A stretch of 37,485 nt of DNA from an uncultured Eubacterium sp. (GTDB lineage: Bacteria > Bacillota > Clostridia > Lachnospirales > Lachnospiraceae), in contig CAMDYG010000024.1 of assembly GCA_945910225.1 (NCBI GenBank), positions 1 to 37,485 of the forward strand, given 5' to 3'. Below are positions 10,777-19,228 of the stretch, one piece after another (within the stretch, counting starts at the first letter, position 1; each line of letters starts with the position of its first letter). The notes under the pieces are model-generated. The model saw only the letters and a list, made by a program, of their open reading frames with translations. It had not been told where the DNA came from and did not search any database. The translations under genes and the position numbers were made by a program.

Positions 10777-12441
10777 ATGTTGTGTACAAAATGTGGTCAG
10801 GAATATGAGGGAAGTCAGTGCCCAAGATGTGATGGACCTGTCATATTAGTTAATAACAGTGATTATCTTGCCAGAAGAAAGGCATATGAAGAGAAGCAGG
10901 CTTTGAAAGACAGGTCTGCTTCTTCTGATAAAAAGGATGAATCACCAAAGGAAATTGGACAGGCAATAAAGAAAGCAGTTAAGAAAACTTTAGAGAGAAA
11001 CGATTCGGAAAAGAAAAGAAATAAAGATAAAGAAAAAAGTAAAGATAGAGAAAAGAATAAAGATTCAGGGACATCTGTAAGAATTGCAAGACACAAAAGT
11101 AAAAAAAGATGGAAAATAATCGGCGCGCTGGCTGTACTGCTGGTAGTGGTTATAGCGGCAGCATTTGGAATATACAGGTTATCAAAGAGAAAGAATTATG
11201 AACTGTTTGTAAGTTACAATAATAAAATATATGACATAGCAGGAATCGACAGTAATTATATATGTGATGAGTCTGATGCTGTGTTTGCAGCGGATAATAA
11301 GACATTTTATATACCTGAATGGCCGGATGATATAGACAAATCACAATGTATACGGAATGTTGCAAGTGATAATGGAAAGTATTATGTGTCAGTTGTCTAT
11401 GATGAATCCAGAACAGAGAATAAATATTCAATGTATATATGGAATAAGAGAGAATGTATTCTTGTTTCAGAAGATGATCTGGATAAGGATATTCTGTATG
11501 TATCAGATGATGGAGTAGTCATATATACTAATACCAATGTAATTAATGACGAAGGCGGAATGGATGGAACAAGTCTTATTGTTGTAAGCGTGAAGGAAGT
11601 AAAGAAGAAGCTTGTAGCACAGACATATACAGTTGAAGCTAATCTTAACAGGGCATATGTGTACAGTGATAAGAAAGATATTATATATTTAAATGCAACA
11701 GGCAATCTGTATTCATATAGTTATGATAAGACGGGAAAACCAGTACTGATTGCAGATTCAGTGTCACAGCTGTGGATGCCATCCGAATCAAAGAATGTAT
11801 ATACAGGCATGGCAGACAGTCTTATAAATGCTAAGGATGCAGAGACATTTATATATGGAGTGTCTGATGGGGTGTATTACTATAATAATGCAGATTCAAG
11901 TCTTATAAAGATTGACAGCAGGACAGACACGGATGCTGATTATGTATATGATACTGATAATTCTGTTATATACAGGATTAATTCATCTTCTGTCAGATCA
12001 GCAATAGTAGCAGATAAGAAAGTCAGTGAATATAATGAGATAGATTCAATGACTAAAGAAAAGAATTACCTGTATATATCACAGGATAAACAGCTTATAT
12101 ATGTTAATGAGGATAATGTTTTAAGAGTTGTTGCTGATAATAAGATATCTGATATTGATAATAATGTGAGTGCAGGAACTTTATCAAAGGTGTACAATAA
12201 GAGCAAAGCTATTACCTATGTCAGTGATTCATCACAATATTATATGGACAATATTAAGTCCAAGAAAGTAGCGGTTCTTACTTCGGTTACAATGACAAGT
12301 ACGGAGGGAACACATTTTTATAAGAACAGAATATATTCATACGATTCTGATAATATATTGTATTCCAATACGTTAAAGGGTAACAGCAGCAGTGAAATAG
12401 GATATGTTGAGAGATTGTGGCTGGGAACACAATTGAAATAA
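10777..12441 (+). CDS. Zinc-ribbon membrane protein with large extracytoplasmic domain, unknown function
   Basis: I do not recognise a named family. The 554-aa product has three parts. Residues 3-17 hold a CxxC...CxxC zinc ribbon (CTKCG and CPRC). Residues 40-112 are a highly charged Lys/Asp/Glu linker. A transmembrane helix at about 113-133 (ALAVLLVVVIAAAFGIY) follows a basic cluster, so the ribbon should face the cytoplasm and the last 420 residues the outside. The outer part is rich in Tyr, Asp, Asn and Ser with short beta-like repeats (for example NLYSYSYDKTG, GVYYYNNADSSL, QLIYVNEDNV), suggesting a beta-propeller. It starts 34 bases after glyS and ends 30 bases before rarA. A sensor or envelope role is only a guess. 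Confidence 0.7.
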   Translation: MLCTKCGQEYEGSQCPRCDGPVILVNNSDYLARRKAYEEKQALKDRSASSDKKDESPKEIGQAIKKAVKKTLERNDSEKKRNKDKEKSKDREKNKDSGTSVRIARHKSKKRWKIIGALAVLLVVVIAAAFGIYRLSKRKNYELFVSYNNKIYDIAGIDSNYICDESDAVFAADNKTFYIPEWPDDIDKSQCIRNVASDNGKYYVSVVYDESRTENKYSMYIWNKRECILVSEDDLDKDILYVSDDGVVIYTNTNVINDEGGMDGTSLIVVSVKEVKKKLVAQTYTVEANLNRAYVYSDKKDIIYLNATGNLYSYSYDKTGKPVLIADSVSQLWMPSESKNVYTGMADSLINAKDAETFIYGVSDGVYYYNNADSSLIKIDSRTDTDADYVYDTDNSVIYRINSSSVRSAIVADKKVSEYNEIDSMTKEKNYLYISQDKQLIYVNEDNVLRVVADNKISDIDNNVSAGTLSKVYNKSKAITYVSDSSQYYMDNIKSKKVAVLTSVTMTSTEGTHFYKNRIYSYDSDNILYSNTLKGNSSSEIGYVERLWLGTQLK

Positions 12442-12471
12442 AACAATACTTAACAGACAAGGACGGATACT

Positions 12472-13794
12472 ATGGATTTGTTTGATTTCATGAGAGAGAA
12501 TAATAAGAATGCAGAATCGCCACTGGCAATGAGGCTAAGACCAGAAACTCTTGATGAGATGGTAGGACAGTCACATATAATAGGTAAGGACAAGCTGTTA
12601 TACAGAGCTATTAAGGCAGATAAATTAAGCTCGGTTATATTCTACGGACCACCTGGTACCGGTAAAACAACGCTTGCAAAGATTATTGCCAATACAACGA
12701 GTGCACAGTTTTGCCAGGTCAATGCAACGATTGCCGGAAAGAAAGAGATGGAAGATGTTGTTGCAAAGGCAAAGGATAATCTGGGCATGTATGGAAAGAA
12801 GACTATTCTTTTTGTTGATGAGATTCATCGCTTTAATAAAGGACAGCAGGATTATCTTCTTCCATATGTAGAGGATGGTACTATTATATTGATTGGAGCT
12901 ACAACTGAGAATCCATATTTTGAAGTGAATAAGGCTTTAATATCAAGATCAATAATATTTGAACTCAGACCATTAGAGAAAGATGATATTAAGAAAATAA
13001 TTAATAAAGCCGTATACGACGAGAAAAAGGGAATGGGAAGTTATAATGCGGCTATTGATGATGATGCGCTTGAGTTTCTTGCAGACATATCAAATGGAGA
13101 TGCAAGAAGCGCACTTAATGCCATTGAACTTGGAATACTTACTACGGACAGATCAGAAGATGGAATAATCCATATAAATCTTGCAACGGCACAAGAGTGC
13201 ATCCAGAAACGGACAGTAAGATATGACAAAAATGGTGATAACCATTATGATACGATATCCGCATTTATAAAAAGCATGCGTGGTTCCGATCCGGACGCCG
13301 TTAGTTATTATCTTGCCAAAATGCTGTATGCAGGGGAAGATATTAAGTTTATTGCAAGAAGAATTATGATATGTGCAAGTGAGGATGTGGGGAATGCAGA
13401 TCCCAATGCATTACAGGTGGCAGTAGCAGCAGCACAGGCTGTTGAACGTATCGGAATGCCGGAGGCAAGGATAATACTTAGCCAGGCTGCGCTTTATGTT
13501 GCCACAGCACCTAAGAGTAATTCATGTTATATGGCAATAGATAAAGCACTTGATATTGTGCGAAATTCCAAAACAGCACCTGTGCCAGCACATCTTCAGG
13601 ATGCTCATTATAAGGACAGTGCCAAGCTTGGACATGGTGTTGGATATAAGTATGCGCATGACTATCCTAATCATTTCGTTAAACAACAATATCTTCCAGA
13701 TGAGTATATTGGAATGAAATTTTATGAACCTGGTGATATGGGGCATGAAAAGGATATTAAGAAACATTTAGCAAAAATTAATTCGGAGGCATAG
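12472..13794 (+). CDS. rarA: Replication-associated recombination protein RarA (MgsA), AAA+ ATPase
   Basis: AAA+ clamp-loader-like ATPase that acts at stalled replication forks and interacts with SSB. The 440-aa product has Walker A GPPGTGKTT at residues 59-67, Walker B FVDEIHR around 114-120, sensor 1 GATTENP, and the C-terminal tetramerisation/MgsA region with GHGVGYKYAHDYP. The N-terminal PLAMRLRPETLDEMVGQ is typical of the family. The next gene starts six bases after the stop, and its GGAGG site (13785-13789) lies inside the rarA 3' end, so translation is probably coupled. Confidence 0.95.
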   Translation: MDLFDFMRENNKNAESPLAMRLRPETLDEMVGQSHIIGKDKLLYRAIKADKLSSVIFYGPPGTGKTTLAKIIANTTSAQFCQVNATIAGKKEMEDVVAKAKDNLGMYGKKTILFVDEIHRFNKGQQDYLLPYVEDGTIILIGATTENPYFEVNKALISRSIIFELRPLEKDDIKKIINKAVYDEKKGMGSYNAAIDDDALEFLADISNGDARSALNAIELGILTTDRSEDGIIHINLATAQECIQKRTVRYDKNGDNHYDTISAFIKSMRGSDPDAVSYYLAKMLYAGEDIKFIARRIMICASEDVGNADPNALQVAVAAAQAVERIGMPEARIILSQAALYVATAPKSNSCYMAIDKALDIVRNSKTAPVPAHLQDAHYKDSAKLGHGVGYKYAHDYPNHFVKQQYLPDEYIGMKFYEPGDMGHEKDIKKHLAKINSEA

Positions 13795-13800
13795 TTTCCA

Positions 13801-16800
13801 ATGAGGGATTATATTAATAGATTGTCCAGAGGAAAGTCAATAATTGACGTACCAAGAATAATATATGATGAAGACAAAGTTGCCATGAATGTCTATAGTG
13901 ACAGGATAACTGAGGGCAGCTTTGATTTTGCTGCCACGGATGATATTAAAGGGATGATTTATTCAGATAATCCAAGAGTTTCAGTTATAACAAAAGCATT
14001 TAATGGAACTCAGGTTCATGCTAAATATATGGTAAATACTTCTGAACTGGAGGAAAATGATGAAATCGAAGGAAAGTTTACTATAGTAAGTAATGCCGGA
14101 GAGAAAGAGATTGTTTTTTCATTTCTGTGTGTTAAGGAGAATAATGATAATGGTATTGCTGTTATTAAGGAGAGCATTGTCATAAGCACAGATACGCAGA
14201 GCATAAATGCTGATATTGCTGACAGTAACCAGATGTATACATTTATGCTTGAAAAAACAGGTGATGGAAGTGTTGATGTTTTTATAAAATCAGATGCAGA
14301 GTTTATTCAGCCGGTAAAAAACCAGATATCAACGGATGATTTTACAGGAGACAGACTGGAACTGGAATTTCTTGCTGTTGCAGATAAACTGCATGCTGGA
14401 AAGAATTATGGATATATATATATTGATACATACAGACAGCATTTAAAGATTGCAGTAGAGGCATACGGAAGTAAAGAAGGACCTGATGAGGAGAATGGAG
14501 TAAGAAGAGAAGACAAGAATGCACTTATGTTACTTACGAAAGAATATCTTGACTTCAGAATGCATCGGATCAAGAAAGAAAAGTGGTTTTCAGAATGTAC
14601 TAAGATAGTTGACAGAATCAGGGGCATAAAGGGGGCAGATGTATTTTATGATCTTGTATGGGTCCAGCTGTTGTGCATGTCTGGAAGAGATGAAGAGGCT
14701 GAGGATTTATATGAAAAGCTGAAAAAAGATATTCTTGGCAGAATAGATGATGATGTGGAGTTATATTGTTATTTTCTGTATGTATCAACTCTTGTTGTTA
14801 AGTCAGAGGAATATACTACAGAAGTAGAGAAACAGGTAAGAAAGTTCTTTGAAAATGGATACGATACATACAGAATTTTATGGGTACTCTTTTATCTTAA
14901 TTCTGATACGGAGAGCAACAGAAGTATACGTCTGATCAGAATCAAGGATATTGTTAATGAGGGCTGTAATAGTCCGGTTATGTATCTGGAGGCTATGAAT
15001 ATCATTAATTCACAGCCATCATTACTCAGGGTGCTTAATAATTTTGAGATTAAGGTTATAGCTTTTGGATGCAGATATCAGATTATAAGTGAAAAGCTTG
15101 CCATGCAGATTGCGGATGTTGCAGCAAGAGAGAAGACACTTGATTTAAGAATGCTTGCTATTCTGGAAAGACTGTACGAACAGTATGACAAGGATGAGAT
15201 TCTTACAGCACTTGTTACACATATGGTAAGACTTGGACTCACGGGAAAAGAGTGTTTTCCTGCATATGAGAAGGGTGTGCTTAGAGGATTAAGAATAACA
15301 CGCCTGTATGAGTTTTATATATCAAGTATGGAAAAGAATCTGGACAGACAGCTTCCAAAGATTGTTTTATTGTATTTTGCATATGACAATACACTGGGAG
15401 ATTATGATAAAGCATTTTTATATGCCAATATTGTTAATAATAAGCAGGCATATAAGGATGTGTATGAGAATTATAAGAAGAATATAGGAATATTTGTGTA
15501 CGAGCAGTTAAAGCAGGGAAAGATTAATGATTATCTTATTGTTTTATATAAGGAGTTCCTTGGAGCAGAATACATAAGGGAAGATACAGGGCTTTTTGTT
15601 GGAAGATTAAAATATGTACACAGACTTGTTGTGTTTGATAATATTGTTACATCTGTAATTGTTGATAATGTTCAGATGAAAGAACCATGCAGGTATGAGC
15701 TTGTGGATAATAAGGCGTATATTTATACATATACAGGGGAATGTAATATAACATTTGAATGTATTGATGGTAATATACGGGATAATATTGACTATGAAAT
15801 TGAAACAGTATTTGCACCCGGGGATTATGATGAAGTGTGGAATGAAGCTGGCAGATACTGCGCACAGGATGCAGGATACCTTGTTAATAACTCATATGTA
15901 ATGCATAGAAAAGGAATTAACGATGACAATACACTTACAATGTATAAGTCCGTTAAAAGGTGTGACGCTGTCAACAGGGAATACAAGAAAAAAGTTAATT
16001 CATGGATGATAGAGTACTACAGTAAATATTACACTTATGATGATTTCTGGCATGAATATCCACATATAGATACAGATGAATTATCTGATACGGATGCAAG
16101 GATGCTGACGGAAGTGCTGATAGATGCCGGAATGTATTCTCAGGCATATGAGATAACACAGAAGTATGGCTGTAAGAATACTGCACCTGCAAAGCTTCTT
16201 AAAATGGTAGATTATATTCTGCAGAATGTAACGGATGCCCATAATGATATTATTGATGATATAACAACAGATATATTCAGGGAACATATATACAATGAGC
16301 ATGTACTTTCATATATGGTCCAGTATTTTAATGGAACTAATGATGAAATGTATACTGTATGGAAAGCAGCTGTTAATTATGGAGTAAATGTAACAGCCAT
16401 GTCAGAACGTATAATTGCGCAGATGATGTATACAGGCGTTCATACAGGACGTCTGACAGAAGTGTTCGCGGATTATTACAGCAAGATTCCTGATATGCTT
16501 ATTGTTAAGGCTTATCTGTCATATAATTCTCAGCTGTATCTTATAAGGCAGAAGAAAGCTAATGATATTGTTTTCAGGGTTATTGAGGAATGTATGCAGG
16601 ATGGTTATGGACTTCCAGAATGCTGTTATGTGGCATGGCTTAAGGATATATCCAGAAACCCTGCTGCACTTGCTGACAATGATAAGAAAAAAGAAATTGT
16701 CCAGAATGTATTTGATGAGTTATGCGCGGCAGACAAGATATATGGTTTCTATAAAAGATTCGAGGGAATTCTTAATATGCCATATAATGTCATAGGTGTT

Positions 16801-17175
16801 ACTGTTATAGAGTATATAGCTGATCCAATGAGCAAAGTGGATATAACATACTCACTGAATGACAGCAGGGATAAAATAACCCAGACAATGAAATCTAATG
16901 AGTGGGGCATATATACATGCAGATTTACTCTTTTTTATGGGGATCATATTAATTATTGTATTTCTATTAATGGCATTAAAGAAAAATGTGTTACAGAAGA
17001 TATGTATTATGAGTATAAGGATGTAAGTCCCGATATGGCAGATGGAAGATTTGCAGCAATTAATGACTGTCTTGACAGCCGCAGCCAGCATGATCTTGCA
17101 ACACTTAAGAAGCTGATGCGCAGTTACAGCGTTGAAGAATATGTTACTAAGCAGATGTTTAGACCAATGAAATAA
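13801..17175 (+). CDS. Very large DUF5717-like protein, unknown function
   Basis: A 1124-aa protein that resembles the DUF5717 family of Lachnospiraceae; that name is from memory. Residues 1-230 look like two beta-sandwich repeats, with strands such as YMVNTSEL and GKFTIVSNAGEKEIVFSF followed by LHAGKNYGYIYIDT. Residues about 240-990 are almost entirely helical with TPR-like pairs (for example FYDLVWVQLLCMSGRDEEAEDLYEKL), indicating an alpha-solenoid. The last 130 residues return to beta strands (VIEYIADPMSKVDITYSL) before a helical tail. There is no signal peptide or membrane helix, so it is probably cytoplasmic. No catalytic motif is visible. It starts six bases after rarA and ends 11 bases before the Hsp70-like gene; the architecture suggests a scaffold. 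Confidence 0.75.
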   Translation: MRDYINRLSRGKSIIDVPRIIYDEDKVAMNVYSDRITEGSFDFAATDDIKGMIYSDNPRVSVITKAFNGTQVHAKYMVNTSELEENDEIEGKFTIVSNAGEKEIVFSFLCVKENNDNGIAVIKESIVISTDTQSINADIADSNQMYTFMLEKTGDGSVDVFIKSDAEFIQPVKNQISTDDFTGDRLELEFLAVADKLHAGKNYGYIYIDTYRQHLKIAVEAYGSKEGPDEENGVRREDKNALMLLTKEYLDFRMHRIKKEKWFSECTKIVDRIRGIKGADVFYDLVWVQLLCMSGRDEEAEDLYEKLKKDILGRIDDDVELYCYFLYVSTLVVKSEEYTTEVEKQVRKFFENGYDTYRILWVLFYLNSDTESNRSIRLIRIKDIVNEGCNSPVMYLEAMNIINSQPSLLRVLNNFEIKVIAFGCRYQIISEKLAMQIADVAAREKTLDLRMLAILERLYEQYDKDEILTALVTHMVRLGLTGKECFPAYEKGVLRGLRITRLYEFYISSMEKNLDRQLPKIVLLYFAYDNTLGDYDKAFLYANIVNNKQAYKDVYENYKKNIGIFVYEQLKQGKINDYLIVLYKEFLGAEYIREDTGLFVGRLKYVHRLVVFDNIVTSVIVDNVQMKEPCRYELVDNKAYIYTYTGECNITFECIDGNIRDNIDYEIETVFAPGDYDEVWNEAGRYCAQDAGYLVNNSYVMHRKGINDDNTLTMYKSVKRCDAVNREYKKKVNSWMIEYYSKYYTYDDFWHEYPHIDTDELSDTDARMLTEVLIDAGMYSQAYEITQKYGCKNTAPAKLLKMVDYILQNVTDAHNDIIDDITTDIFREHIYNEHVLSYMVQYFNGTNDEMYTVWKAAVNYGVNVTAMSERIIAQMMYTGVHTGRLTEVFADYYSKIPDMLIVKAYLSYNSQLYLIRQKKANDIVFRVIEECMQDGYGLPECCYVAWLKDISRNPAALADNDKKKEIVQNVFDELCAADKIYGFYKRFEGILNMPYNVIGVTVIEYIADPMSKVDITYSLNDSRDKITQTMKSNEWGIYTCRFTLFYGDHINYCISINGIKEKCVTEDMYYEYKDVSPDMADGRFAAINDCLDSRSQHDLATLKKLMRSYSVEEYVTKQMFRPMK

Positions 17176-17186
17176 GGAGTTAAGGT

Positions 17187-18353
17187 ATGGAACAGGGGAA
17201 AGGTCTTATTGTTGGAATTGACATGGAAAATACTATCACTCAGGCAGCAGTGTATGATGCAAAGAGTTCATCTGTGCAATCGGTTAATCTGGCGCAGGAT
17301 TCGAGAGAATATGTGAACCAGGTACCACTTAAGGATATTATATCAGGTGATGATGGTACAGATGCAGACAGTCTTACAAGAATACTTAATAATGTAATAG
17401 CAGAGTGCATGAGAGTAACTAATACAACAGAAGTTCTTAGTGTATGTATTTCTTTCCCGTATTTTTACATGGATGCACTCAATGCTTTAAGGGAAGCTAT
17501 CAGAAGAACAGGAATCAAAGATGGCAGATGGCAGATAATAAGCAAGACGGATAGCTTTGCATATTATTCTTACAGTCAGAAAAGAGAACTTTCTTCTTCA
17601 GGAGTTGCATTAATTGAGTATGATGAAGATGGTATCCATTGTGTAAGACTTGGAGTAAGAAAGATAGATAATGTAAGTTATCTTTTGCAGGAAAATGTGG
17701 AATATACATCAGAAAATATAAAAAATGTTGTTTTACAAAGAACCGGATTAGAGAGTGTCGAAGAAGAATTGTGCAGGTTTGTTGAGGAATACTTTTTAAA
17801 GCGTCCTGTTTCAGCAGCTTATCTTACAGGAACCGGATTTGATGCGGCTGAACTTCCACCTAAGTTTGCCAAGCTGATGGTTACAAGAAGAAAAGCATTT
17901 GTAGGACAGAATCTTTTCTCCAAAGGAGCGTGCTATGCAGCAATGGAACTACTTAAACCGGAATTGTTCAGGAATGTGGAACTGCTGCTGGATAACAGAG
18001 TAAAATATGGAATTGAAATGGATATTTCACAATATGGACAGGCAAAGAGATTCAGGATTGTCAGAGAAGGAACTAACTGGTATATGATTGACAGAACAAT
18101 GGAATTCGTGCTTGATGATATCAGGACAATAACTTTAAGAATAACAACTCCTGATAAAAGGTATTATGATGAAGACATTGATATAAGTGAAATACCTTTC
18201 AGAGAAGGGAAGACAACAAGGATATCAATGAATATAAGATTTGCCGGAGTTGACAGATGTCTTATATGCATTAAGGATAAAGGATTCGGGGATTTCTTTA
18301 AAAGTTCTGGAAAAGTTATATATAAAGAATTAGAGTTTAAGAATGAAGATTAA
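17187..18353 (+). CDS. Divergent Hsp70/actin-fold protein (DUF5716-like), unknown function
   Basis: The 388-aa product carries weak but ordered traces of the actin/Hsp70 ATPase fold: a phosphate-1-like start LIVGIDMENTITQAAVYD (residues 7-24), a phosphate-2-like strand ALIEYDEDGIHCVRL near 141-155, an adenosine-like YLTGTGFDAAELP near 212-224, and FSKGACYAAMELL near 243-255, comparable to the last Hsp70 helix. Residues about 265-385 are beta-rich and could be a substrate-domain analogue. The usual glycines of phosphate-1 (DxGTT) and phosphate-2 (DxGGGT) are missing, so hydrolysis may be lost. I recall the DUF5716 name for this neighbour of DUF5717. AAGGAG precedes ATG 17187, 11 bases after the previous stop. 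Confidence 0.7.
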   Translation: MEQGKGLIVGIDMENTITQAAVYDAKSSSVQSVNLAQDSREYVNQVPLKDIISGDDGTDADSLTRILNNVIAECMRVTNTTEVLSVCISFPYFYMDALNALREAIRRTGIKDGRWQIISKTDSFAYYSYSQKRELSSSGVALIEYDEDGIHCVRLGVRKIDNVSYLLQENVEYTSENIKNVVLQRTGLESVEEELCRFVEEYFLKRPVSAAYLTGTGFDAAELPPKFAKLMVTRRKAFVGQNLFSKGACYAAMELLKPELFRNVELLLDNRVKYGIEMDISQYGQAKRFRIVREGTNWYMIDRTMEFVLDDIRTITLRITTPDKRYYDEDIDISEIPFREGKTTRISMNIRFAGVDRCLICIKDKGFGDFFKSSGKVIYKELEFKNED

Positions 18354-18385
18354 ATCTGTTATTTGTATACAGAAGGAGATTACAA

Positions 18386-19210
18386 GTGGGAAGAATTATA
18401 TTGTGCAGGGGAAAAGAGACGGACAGACCACTCATTGTAGAGGGAACAGGTATCCGGCTATATACTGCTGAAGAGCTCTGTTATTACATATATAATAATA
18501 TATATCTCATAGGACATGAATTTATTAATGGACGGCTTGTTGAATTCTTAAGGCAGACAGGAGAAGAAGAACTGGCTGACAGAGTACGGAATCTGATGGA
18601 AAAAAAGGCGGGACTTGCCCAGATAATTGTCACAATACTTAAAACAGTAGATTATTACTCTGTGGAAGAGATTGAACAGATAAGAGAGATCCTTGGAACA
18701 CTTGGCAAGCAGAATATATGTGAAAGACTAAAGTCAAGGGGTGACAGCTTCCTTAATAATGAATGTTATTTCAGTGCAGTTAAATGTTATGAATCAGTTA
18801 TAAAAGAGTATCAGTGTAAAGGACTGCTGGCAGTTGATGTTACAAGGTTATATCATAATCTTGGAACTGCATATGCAAGGATGTTCATGTACAGTCAGGC
18901 AGCTGATTATTATGATGAAGCGTATAAATATGGCCAGCATGAAGAATCTAAGAAATGTGCTATTGCTGCAAGAATTCTGGCTAAAAGAGATAAGGCACCG
19001 GTAAATGTTGATGTTACAGAGGATGAGTATGTGGCAGGATGTGAACTGGAAACACTCATGGACAATGCAAGATATAGTGATGAATACAGAGAACTTGAAA
19101 GGCTTGAAGCATTGAAAGAAAATGACAATCTTGGAAATTATAACAGGGCAGTTAATGCTAAACTGTATGAATGGAAGAATAATTACATTAAATACAGCAA
19201 GATATTTTAG
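18386..19210 (+). CDS. TPR-repeat protein, unknown function
   Basis: The 274-aa product is read from a GTG start at 18386, supported by AAGGAG at 18373-18378 seven bases upstream. Residues 1-105 form an uncharacterised mixed domain, opening with strands (GRIILCRGKE) and continuing with helices. Two TPR-like units follow: about 115-140 (GDSFLNNECYFSAVKCYESVI) and about 153-182 (LYHNLGTAYARMFMYSQAAD, then YYDEAYKYG), with the small and aromatic residues expected for TPR helices A and B. The remainder is charged helix. No signal peptide or membrane segment is present. It sits between the Hsp70-like gene and the coiled-coil membrane protein, so a protein-protein adaptor role in this set is likely but unproven. 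Confidence 0.7.
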   Translation: MGRIILCRGKETDRPLIVEGTGIRLYTAEELCYYIYNNIYLIGHEFINGRLVEFLRQTGEEELADRVRNLMEKKAGLAQIIVTILKTVDYYSVEEIEQIREILGTLGKQNICERLKSRGDSFLNNECYFSAVKCYESVIKEYQCKGLLAVDVTRLYHNLGTAYARMFMYSQAADYYDEAYKYGQHEESKKCAIAARILAKRDKAPVNVDVTEDEYVAGCELETLMDNARYSDEYRELERLEALKENDNLGNYNRAVNAKLYEWKNNYIKYSKIF

Positions 19211-19228
19211 AAGGCAGATGGTGAATGT

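Noticed and set aside
11036-11070. Repetitive AAAGATAAAGAAAAAAG-like stretch as a possible DNA repeat
   Set aside because: It encodes the Lys/Asp-rich linker of the zinc-ribbon membrane protein and is explained by low-complexity coding.
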